From Acidobacteriota bacterium (GTDB lineage: Bacteria > Acidobacteriota > Vicinamibacteria > Vicinamibacterales > UBA2999): a DNA stretch of 64,000 bases. Every line of letters starts with the position of its first letter. Within the stretch, counting starts at the first letter, position 1. Position numbers and translations under genes: made by a program. The notes under the pieces are model-generated. The model was not told the origin of the DNA. It was given only the letters and a program-made list of their open reading frames with translations, and did no database searches. The stretch lies in contig JAUYQQ010000023.1 in assembly GCA_030697165.1 (NCBI GenBank), forward strand, positions 62,001-126,000. Reading direction: 5' to 3'. Below, piece by piece: positions 1-5,956 of the stretch.

Positions 1-722
1 GCGCCCTCGAGCAGCGTCACGGCGCGATTGAGCAGCGTGCCAGCCGGCTCGCCCTTCGCATCTTTCAGAATCTCGCCCCCTACCGGCGGCTGGGTGGCGC
101 GGGTGATACCGGCTTTCTCGAAGGCCAGCCGGTTACCCCACACGGCGAACCCGTGGAGGCTGTCGAGCACGACCGGGTGGTCAGGTACCCGCTCACTCAA
201 CAAGCGCATCGTGGGGTATCGGCCGGCCCACGCACCCTCGTCCCAACCCCGGCCCACCACCCACTCGCCCTTGGGCACGTTGGCCGCGTACGCGACCGTG
301 CGGGCCACGGCTTCCTCTTCGGTCGCCACGCCGGTCAAGTCCAGTTGTGTCTCGGCTTGGCCAAGCTCCCGGATGTGCACGTGCGAATCCACCAGCCCCG
401 GCAGCGCGGTGGCGCCCTTCAGGTCCACCACGCTCGTGGCGGGGCCGCGATAGGCCTCGGCCTGCTGCGACGTTCCAGTAAAGACGATCCGGCCGGCGCG
501 GATGGCGACGGCCTCGGCATCGGGCCGCCAGCCGTCGACAGAATGTGGGGCGCCGGCGGCGGGCTTGCCGTCTGCGGCGGGGTCGTCCCAGGTGAACGTG
601 TAGACGCGCCCGTTCGTCAGGAGCGTGTCGGCGGGCGCCACGGTGGGCGTACTGGTGCACGCGGCGGTGAGCGCAAGCGCGCACAGGGCGCCGCTGGTAA
701 TGCGGAGAGTCATGCTGCTCAT
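1..722 (-). CDS. YtcJ-like amidohydrolase, lipoprotein (3' end outside window)
   Basis: The gene reads out of the window at base 1, so only the N-terminal 240 residues are visible. The start is at 722 (ATG AGC AGC ATG), with a second in-frame ATG at 713. A hydrophobic leader ends in a lipobox-like LALTAAC, so a lipid-anchored exported protein is likely. The composite beta-sandwich (LLTNGRVYTF, AVAIRAGRIVFTG) leads to GLVDSHVHIRELG, which carries the HxH metal-binding pair of the amidohydrolase superfamily. WVVGRGWDEGAW and LDSLHGFAVWGNRLAFEKAG are typical of the YtcJ/amidohydrolase-3 branch. The substrate cannot be predicted. It differs from the degenerate relative at 39592-40710 in keeping the HxH motif. 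Confidence 0.85.
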   Translation of the reverse strand, partial: MSSMTLRITSGALCALALTAACTSTPTVAPADTLLTNGRVYTFTWDDPAADGKPAAGAPHSVDGWRPDAEAVAIRAGRIVFTGTSQQAEAYRGPATSVVDLKGATALPGLVDSHVHIRELGQAETQLDLTGVATEEEAVARTVAYAANVPKGEWVVGRGWDEGAWAGRYPTMRLLSERVPDHPVVLDSLHGFAVWGNRLAFEKAGITRATQPPVGGEILKDAKGEPAGTLLNRAVTLLEG

Positions 723-858
723 GATATCGGACGATACGCTAGCCTGCCTTGCATGAGAGCGCTCTCGGTGTCTGGCGCAGGTGCCCGGTACCGCCAGGGG
801 TGCAGCTTGAGGGTCGCAGCGCTGCCAGTTCCGTCGAAGGATACCTGGACTGCGCCGA

Positions 859-1035
859 TCAGAGTCCGCGAACCTGCACTGCGACCAGCAAGAGCCCGAA
901 TCCGATGATCCACGACCACTGTGCGAGCTGGCTGTCGACACTGATGACACCGAACGTGGCCAGCAGGGCGACGGCGTAGAGGACGACGCAGATCAGCCAG
1001 GTGATCTGTTTGGGAGCAGATGGATTCGTTGCCAT
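859..1035 (-). CDS. small two-helix membrane protein
   Basis: A 58-residue protein starting MATNPSAPKQ. The ATG at 1035 fits better than an upstream alternative at 1089, which would run through the palindromic site at 1064-1090. It has two hydrophobic segments, ITWLICVVLYAVALLATFGV and WSWIIGFGLLLVAV, joined by a short loop, and ends in VQVRGL. I do not recognise a family. It is divergent from the reductase at 1122, so the 86 bp between them must hold both promoters. Confidence 0.6.
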   Translation of the reverse strand: MATNPSAPKQITWLICVVLYAVALLATFGVISVDSQLAQWSWIIGFGLLLVAVQVRGL

Positions 1036-1063
1036 AGTGCCGGGAGCATACGCCCGCCCGGGT

Positions 1064-1090
1064 TCGGCGCCCTGTGCAATTGAGCACATC
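1064..1090. promoter_or_regulatory. palindromic site, copy 1
   Basis: A 27-bp segment that recurs at 2044-2070 with 25 of 27 bases identical. Its core is an inverted pair, TGTGC (1073-1077) and GCACA (1084-1088), separated by six bases. It lies between two divergent genes and ends 19 bp before the presumed -10 box of the reductase. A transcription-factor operator is the simplest reading. Confidence 0.5.
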
Positions 1091-1108
1091 GGTCCTGCTC
1101 CTTGGGAA

Positions 1109-1114
1109 TACGAT
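1109..1114 (+). promoter_or_regulatory. -10 box TACGAT, leaderless start
   Basis: TACGAT ends 7 nt before the ATG at 1122, and no Shine-Dalgarno lies between them. This is the same geometry as many other starts in the window. Confidence 0.4.
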
Positions 1115-1121
1115 TGACGTC

Positions 1122-1991
1122 ATGGACTGGGCCACACGCCTTGCCGCTTTCGTCGCCCACAAGACAACCGCCGCGGTGACGGCGCGCATCCCGGGATATG
1201 TCACGACGGAGTCCCACGGTGCGGGGCTCGGTCTTCGCTCGATCACCAACGCGTGGGCGAGCGAGCGCTTCGATGGCCCGTTCTTCGAATCCGACGCGGC
1301 CGACCCGTCGCTGCCAGCGGTGAACACCGTGTTTGTTCGATCCTCAGATGGCAACACCGGTGCCGAGAATCCAATGGACCTGGGCGGAGGCCTGACCGAC
1401 AAACACCTGATCTACGAGGGTCTGTCAAGCGCTCACGCCGACGCGATCATCACCGGCGCTTCAACGATTCGCGGCGCACAGATGATCATGGCCATCTGGC
1501 ATCCGGAATTGGTGGCCCTGCGGTCCACCCTGGGACTTGATCGCTATCCCGCGCAGGTGGTGGCCACGCGCAGCGGGGACTTGGACATCGAGTCCGCGTT
1601 GTTGTTCAACGTTCCCGAGCTGCGTGTCTTCATCTTGACTAACGACACAGGGGCGGAAGAGTTGGCACCGCACACCAGGCCACGGCCATGGATCCGGGTA
1701 GTGAGCGGCGGCCGAGCATCTGATGTCATCGCCGGATTGAAGACGCTGCGCGCGGATCATGGCATCACGCGAGCATCGTGCATTGGCGGCCGGACACTGA
1801 CGACCCAGTTGATCGATGCCGGTGTCGTCCAGGATCTCTACCTGACGACCTCACCCAAAGCAGGCGGCGAGCCGAATACACCGTTCTACACCGGCGCACG
1901 GCCTCTCAACACCGCGCTGGTCGTCAGTAAAGCCGGCCGGGACGTAGAAACGGGTGTCCGATTCGAGCACTTTCGGTTGGCCGACGACTGA
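1122..1991 (+). CDS. RibD C-terminal / dihydrofolate reductase-like protein
   Basis: 289 residues. The start at 1122 (MDWATRLAAF) is chosen because the upstream in-frame extension would overlap the operator-like repeat. The second half matches the RibD_C fold: HADAIITGASTIRG near the middle, and CIGGRTLTTQLIDAGVVQDLYL followed by the GGEPNTPFYTG strand-loop near the C-terminus. This fold binds NADPH and reduces pteridine-like or nitro substrates. There is no deaminase domain, so it is not a full bifunctional RibD, and no riboflavin gene is nearby. It is a single-gene unit bracketed by the repeats at 1064-1090 and 2044-2070. The true substrate is unknown. Confidence 0.8.
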   Translation: MDWATRLAAFVAHKTTAAVTARIPGYVTTESHGAGLGLRSITNAWASERFDGPFFESDAADPSLPAVNTVFVRSSDGNTGAENPMDLGGGLTDKHLIYEGLSSAHADAIITGASTIRGAQMIMAIWHPELVALRSTLGLDRYPAQVVATRSGDLDIESALLFNVPELRVFILTNDTGAEELAPHTRPRPWIRVVSGGRASDVIAGLKTLRADHGITRASCIGGRTLTTQLIDAGVVQDLYLTTSPKAGGEPNTPFYTGARPLNTALVVSKAGRDVETGVRFEHFRLADD

Positions 1992-2043
1992 CGCTTCCTG
2001 TTGTCCATCTCGCCGGTCAGGCCCAGTACGGCCTGAACAGACA

Positions 2044-2070
2044 TCGGTGCCCTGTGCAATCGAGCACATC
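2044..2070. promoter_or_regulatory. palindromic site, copy 2
   Basis: Second copy of the 27-bp element at 1064-1090, in the same orientation and exactly 980 bp away. The TGTGC/GCACA arms are at 2053-2057 and 2064-2068. It sits between the reductase stop and the promoter of the HELQH gene, about 75 bp upstream of that -10 box. Confidence 0.5.
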
Positions 2071-2145
2071 CTTAGGCCGGACGATGCCGGCCGGCCCGTC
2101 TGAATCCGTATGACGGCCGTCATGGAAGACCGGGCTCCGGACGGC

Positions 2146-2151
2146 TACAAT
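2146..2151 (+). promoter_or_regulatory. -10 box TACAAT, leaderless GTG start
   Basis: TACAAT ends 5 nt before the GTG at 2157. No ribosome-binding site is present. Confidence 0.45.
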
Positions 2152-2156
2152 GACTT

Positions 2157-2813
2157 GTGCAGTCGTGGTCTCGCTGGCCCTATCTGCTGCTGCCACTGTG
2201 TTGCGAGCCGGTTGTGAGGCTGGCATCCCAGTCGGCGGAACCCGCGGGTCCGGCAAGCGTGCGGGAGTTACTCTCGCCGCTGGTTGAGCCGGTTAACCGT
2301 GGTTGTCCCGGGTCCGCCGGGGAGGCCGCGTCTTCGGCGATTCGATCGCCCGACGCGCCGTTGACGGCTCTGTTCATCGACGGCTGCCGGCGGTCGCCAA
2401 CCCTGCAACGGCTCGCAGACGCGATCGGCCGCACCGACGGTGTCGTGTACATCTCTATCGGCGCGTGTCCAGTCCGGTCGCTCCGCGGGTGCCTGCTACA
2501 CGCGATCGCAGACACCGGGAATGCCCGCTACATGTGGATTCGGCTGAGCGCCAACACCGACTCGGTGATCCTGGTCAGCACCCTGGCGCACGAACTGCAG
2601 CACGCGCTCGAAGTATTGGGGCGCGCCACCGTCCGCAGCCAGCGCGATTTGCTCGAGTTCTATCAGTCCCACGAGTCGCAAGCCTTTAGCTCGACCACCT
2701 CAGCGGGGCCGTTTCGAACCTACGAAACGAGTGCGGCCATCGCCGTGGCCGCCGTAGTTCGGGCGGAACTGGGGGCTGCGTCTCGCGGCGTGGCCGCGGA
2801 CGACCGTGAGTGA
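2157..2813 (+). CDS. HELQH-motif putative zinc protein, paralogue A
   Basis: 218 residues from a GTG start directly after a TACAAT box; the upstream ATG at 2122 is in another frame. The N-terminus is hydrophobic (WPYLLLPLCCEPVV), which suggests export or a lipobox-like leader. The core holds TLAHELQHALEVL, an HExxH zinc-binding motif with His145, Glu146 and His149. A conserved Glu in YETSAA (about 30-40 residues on) could be a third ligand. Its closest visible relative is the protein at 47926-48489, which shares the HELQHAxEVL segment and a C-terminal TSAG...ET...REL region. I recognise no named family. A small secreted metalloprotease is an inference, not established. Confidence 0.7.
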   Translation: MQSWSRWPYLLLPLCCEPVVRLASQSAEPAGPASVRELLSPLVEPVNRGCPGSAGEAASSAIRSPDAPLTALFIDGCRRSPTLQRLADAIGRTDGVVYISIGACPVRSLRGCLLHAIADTGNARYMWIRLSANTDSVILVSTLAHELQHALEVLGRATVRSQRDLLEFYQSHESQAFSSTTSAGPFRTYETSAAIAVAAVVRAELGAASRGVAADDRE

Positions 2814-2912
2814 GGCACACGGTCAGCGGCTGGGTCACGGCGCGGGCACGCCCGGGCTACGGCTCACCTATTCCTTTGTCCTCGAGTTCAAACGTCCCAC
2901 TCGCTCGCATCT

Positions 2913-5114
2913 CTACTTCTGGCCCGGCTTGTAGGTCCGCTCGGTGTGGCCCTCGAGCTGCTCCCGATAGAAATAGACGTCGCGCAGGTTGCCGGTAGCA
3001 TAGCGATCGGCCTGGTCGTTGAAGTGCTTCGAGCCCGGCACGCTGTTGACGCCGCCGGCGGTCACGGCCTTGGCCGTCACGCGGTCGCCGAACTCAACAA
3101 CGGCGACGAAGCTGTTGCCGCTGGTGCCGTACCACTTCTTCGTGCCCGGATACGCGCGTGAGCCGAACGACGCCAGCGATCCCCAACGCGCCGAGGCAAA
3201 CATCACCGGCGTGCTCGGCTTCGCATCGTCAAACTGCTGGACGATGTTCCCGTCGTTGCGCTGGAAGCGGTTGATGTCGCCCCACGGGGTCTGCCATTTG
3301 CCGAAGTCGGCCTGCAGCTTGTCGGCGGCGGCCGCCAGCGACTCCAGTCGCTCTTGCGCCGTTGCCCTGCTCTTCATGTACTCGTAGGTGTTCACGCCGG
3401 CTTTGCGTGCCGCCGGGGCCACGCGCTGCCACAGGTCTTCGCCGTAGAAGATCGCCACGGACGTCGGCACCGAGGTGGCCGACCAGCGGTAGTCCCAATC
3501 CTTGAGCGCGGCAACCTGGTCCGCGACCTTGGCCTTCAGGGGATTGGACGAGGCCGCCTGCGCGTGCGCCTTCAACAGCAGCGGAATCTGGATCTCGAAC
3601 TCCGGCAGGTAGCTGGAGTAGGCGGCGGCGATGTGCGAATCGATGGTGAAGCCCTTCTTGCCGTCGAGCACGCGGATCGCGTGCACGCCACGCGGGTTCT
3701 CGCTGCCCGTGTCCATGTACGCCGGGAAGTCTTTCTGCTTCGGGCTGTGCGCACCCGCCGCCGAGTACGGGTAGTTGTTGGTGTTGTAGACCCAGCCGTT
3801 CGGCGGGTTCACGACATTGGGCGATTCGTCGAACGAGTGCAGGCCGTTCCACTCCGTCGCCGGGTTGGTGCCGTCAACCGGCCGCGACCAGTCGAACTTC
3901 GGGTCGCGCTTCGGGACAAAGTTCGAGTGGAAGTAGGCGATGTTGCCGTCGGCATCCGCATACAGGGTGTTGTTCGACGAGTTGGTGTGCAGCGCCATCA
4001 CTTTCTTGTATTCGTCGAGAGTGCGGGCCTTGGTGCGCAGGTAGGACTGCTCGAGCGCCTTGAGCGGCTCGTTCATCAGCCGGACACTCACCCACTTGCC
4101 GTCAACCGAGCGGACAATCGGCCCACGGTGCGTCTGGTAGACGGTGAACTCCTTGTTCGCCAGGCCGGCGCCCGATTTGTAGGGCACGGTGATCTTGGTC
4201 GCGGTCAGCGGCCGTTCTTCGGTCCCGACCCGATAGGTGTAGGTGCCGTCGGCCTTCTTGGTGACCGTCTCGAGGTACTCGTCGATGTTGTCAACGCTGC
4301 TGCTGGTGTGCATCCAGCCGGCCTTGTCGTTGAATCCCTGGTAGATGAAGAACTGGCCCCAGGTCAGCGCGCCGTAGGCGTTCAGGCCCTCTTCGCTTAC
4401 CATCTGCGCCTCTTCGCGGAAGAAGAACGAGGTGTGGGGGTTGATCAGCAACTGCGCCTTGCCCGACGCGGTGTTGGCGCCGGCAATGGCGAAACCGTTC
4501 GAGCCGCGAGGTTCCTCGGGAGGAGCGAGGACATCCGTCGAGTCCAAGCGCGCCGTGCTGGTCGGCGGCGCGGCCGCCCCATAAAACGCCTCGAGCTGAC
4601 CGATGTTCACGCGCTCGATGTCGCCGCCAATGCTGCCCTCGCTGAAGCTGAGCGCCATCCACGGCTCGAACTTCGTAATCACGCGCGGCTTCACGTCGGG
4701 ATGGGTGGCCAGGTAGAAATTGAGGCCGTCGGCCCACGCGTCCATCAGCGCCTTGAGCCATGGCTCCGCCTTGGCGTAATCGGCCTTGAGGTTGACCGGG
4801 TCGATGAACAGCTTCATGCGCAGGTCGCGATAGATCTCGGCCTCGCCTTCCGCTTCGGCGAGCCGGCCCTGCGAGTTGATGAAGTTGGTCTCGACGCGGT
4901 TGAAGTCGTCTTCCGCCTGGGCGTACATGAGGCCGAACACGACGTCGGCGTCGGTCTTGGCGTAAATGTGCGGGATGCCCCAGTCGTCGCGAATAATCGT
5001 GACGCCGTCGGCGCGCTTCTGCCAGGCGGCGACTTCAGGGCTGACGGGGGGCGCGGCGGGCTGCGACGAACAGGAGGCCAGCGCGAGGACACAGAGCAGG
5101 GCAAGCTTCTTCAT
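2913..5114 (-). CDS. penicillin/AHL acylase family Ntn hydrolase, lipoprotein
   Basis: 733 residues, a usual length for the family. MKKLALLCVLALASC is a lipoprotein signal. IIRDDWGIPHIYAKTDADVVFGLMYAQAEDDF is the alpha-chain start typical of acyl-homoserine-lactone and penicillin acylases. The autocatalytic cleavage site is in PRGSNGFAI, making Ser205 the N-terminal nucleophile of the beta chain. Downstream NPH, RGPIV and NNTLYADADGNIAY are also family features. Members hydrolyse amide bonds such as acyl-homoserine lactones or cyclic lipopeptides in the periplasm, but the substrate cannot be fixed from sequence. The start at 5114 lies 9 nt after a TAGAAT box on this strand, which abuts a GGGATCA-type repeat array. 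Confidence 0.92.
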   Translation of the reverse strand: MKKLALLCVLALASCSSQPAAPPVSPEVAAWQKRADGVTIIRDDWGIPHIYAKTDADVVFGLMYAQAEDDFNRVETNFINSQGRLAEAEGEAEIYRDLRMKLFIDPVNLKADYAKAEPWLKALMDAWADGLNFYLATHPDVKPRVITKFEPWMALSFSEGSIGGDIERVNIGQLEAFYGAAAPPTSTARLDSTDVLAPPEEPRGSNGFAIAGANTASGKAQLLINPHTSFFFREEAQMVSEEGLNAYGALTWGQFFIYQGFNDKAGWMHTSSSVDNIDEYLETVTKKADGTYTYRVGTEERPLTATKITVPYKSGAGLANKEFTVYQTHRGPIVRSVDGKWVSVRLMNEPLKALEQSYLRTKARTLDEYKKVMALHTNSSNNTLYADADGNIAYFHSNFVPKRDPKFDWSRPVDGTNPATEWNGLHSFDESPNVVNPPNGWVYNTNNYPYSAAGAHSPKQKDFPAYMDTGSENPRGVHAIRVLDGKKGFTIDSHIAAAYSSYLPEFEIQIPLLLKAHAQAASSNPLKAKVADQVAALKDWDYRWSATSVPTSVAIFYGEDLWQRVAPAARKAGVNTYEYMKSRATAQERLESLAAAADKLQADFGKWQTPWGDINRFQRNDGNIVQQFDDAKPSTPVMFASARWGSLASFGSRAYPGTKKWYGTSGNSFVAVVEFGDRVTAKAVTAGGVNSVPGSKHFNDQADRYATGNLRDVYFYREQLEGHTERTYKPGQK

Positions 5115-5123
5115 GGCCCCGGA

Positions 5124-5129
5124 ATTCTA
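5124..5129 (-). promoter_or_regulatory. -10 box TAGAAT of the acylase gene
   Basis: Read on the minus strand, TAGAAT ends 9 nt before the ATG at 5114. The repeat array at 5133 begins 3 nt upstream of it, so the -35 region is entirely repeat sequence. Confidence 0.4.
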
Positions 5130-5132
5130 TCT

Positions 5133-5293
5133 CAGGGATCGGGGATCGGGGATCAGGGATCAGGGATCAGGGATCAGGGATCAGGGGATCGGGGATCGGG
5201 GATCGGGGATCAGGGATCGGCGATACCCTGATCCCTGATCCCTGATCCCTGATCCCTGATCCCTGATCCCTGATCCCTGATCCCTAATCCCTG
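5133..5293. repeat. GGGATCA heptamer array with inverted half
   Basis: About 12 units of GGGATC(A/G) run on the plus strand from 5134 to 5219. A 6-7 bp spacer follows, and then about 10 units of the reverse complement (TGATCCC) to 5293. The whole can fold into a long hairpin. It fills the gap between the acylase start and the stop codon of the outer-membrane protein gene at 5294. Related arrays lie at 8961-9025 and 56576-56653. Confidence 0.95.
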
Positions 5294-5893
5294 CTAAAAC
5301 CGCCAGCCGGCGCCGAGGGTGAACTTGAACGCGTGACCGAAGAAGCCATCCTCGCTGATCTCGTCTGCCGGACCGAAGGTTGGCCCGGGATACCGGAGGA
5401 TGCGATCGACGGCGTCGAAGCGGAGAAAGGTCCGGGCCGAGGTCGACACCTCCACGCCGCCGCCGATCTCGACAGAGGGCATGGTGTCACCAGCCGCGAG
5501 CAGACAGTGCAGTGGCGGCGGGAAAATGGCGATGCAGGCGAACGGCGCAGGTGCCGGCGACGATCGCAGGAACCCGGCGCCCAGCCGCACGAACGGCCGG
5601 ATGCGGTCGATGCGTGGACCGGCGGTGATGGCGACGACGCCCTCGAGACGATGGCCGCTGAATGCGACGTTCTGGCCAGGAAACTCGGAAGGGAACCAGT
5701 TTACTTCCCCTTCCACGCCCAGCACCGTCCTGGCTTTCCACGACAGCCGTCCGCCGATACCAAAGTCAGAGCCCTCGAACTCACTCCAGTTCGCACCAAC
5801 GACGTGCGCACTGAGATCGACCGACTGGGCTTGGGCGGCTGTGGCGGACGCAACGACAAGCAGGGCGAGGGACAACGCGATGCGAATAGTCAT
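5294..5893 (-). CDS. outer-membrane beta-barrel protein
   Basis: 199 residues. The start at 5893 is chosen because MTIRIALSLALLVVASATAAQAQ is a clean Sec signal peptide; an upstream extension to 5953 adds non-signal sequence. The mature protein alternates polar and hydrophobic residues in short strands (VDLSAHVVGANW, IGGRLSWKA, VLGVEGEVNWFP, VEIGGGVEVSTS) and ends in LGAGWRF with a terminal Phe, the usual sorting signal for outer-membrane barrels. About eight strands are likely. The function is unknown. It is preceded by the DUF349 gene on the same strand. Confidence 0.8.
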   Translation of the reverse strand: MTIRIALSLALLVVASATAAQAQSVDLSAHVVGANWSEFEGSDFGIGGRLSWKARTVLGVEGEVNWFPSEFPGQNVAFSGHRLEGVVAITAGPRIDRIRPFVRLGAGFLRSSPAPAPFACIAIFPPPLHCLLAAGDTMPSVEIGGGVEVSTSARTFLRFDAVDRILRYPGPTFGPADEISEDGFFGHAFKFTLGAGWRF

Positions 5894-5956
5894 GTAAGAA
5901 GCAGACGACCGGCGCGGCGCTTGGCCGGGCCGGTCGTCCCAGACGAGTGCCACGAC

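Noticed and set aside
719-1402. 227-codon minus-strand frame
   Set aside because: Runs over two real genes and the operator site; Arg/Ser-rich with no family.
1064-2070. Integron attC gene cassette
   Set aside because: The 27-bp repeats lack the paired attC core sites and no integrase is visible. The direct spacing fits operators equally well.
3354-5231. Long open frame opposite the acylase gene
   Set aside because: High-GC antisense shadow. The other strand has signal peptide, nucleophile motif and family signature; this frame is Arg/Val/Gly-rich without any domain and ends in the repeat array.
5133-5293. CRISPR array or origin iterons
   Set aside because: Units are 7 bp with no spacers; no cas, dnaA or rep gene is near, and the same arrays occur at many unrelated promoters.
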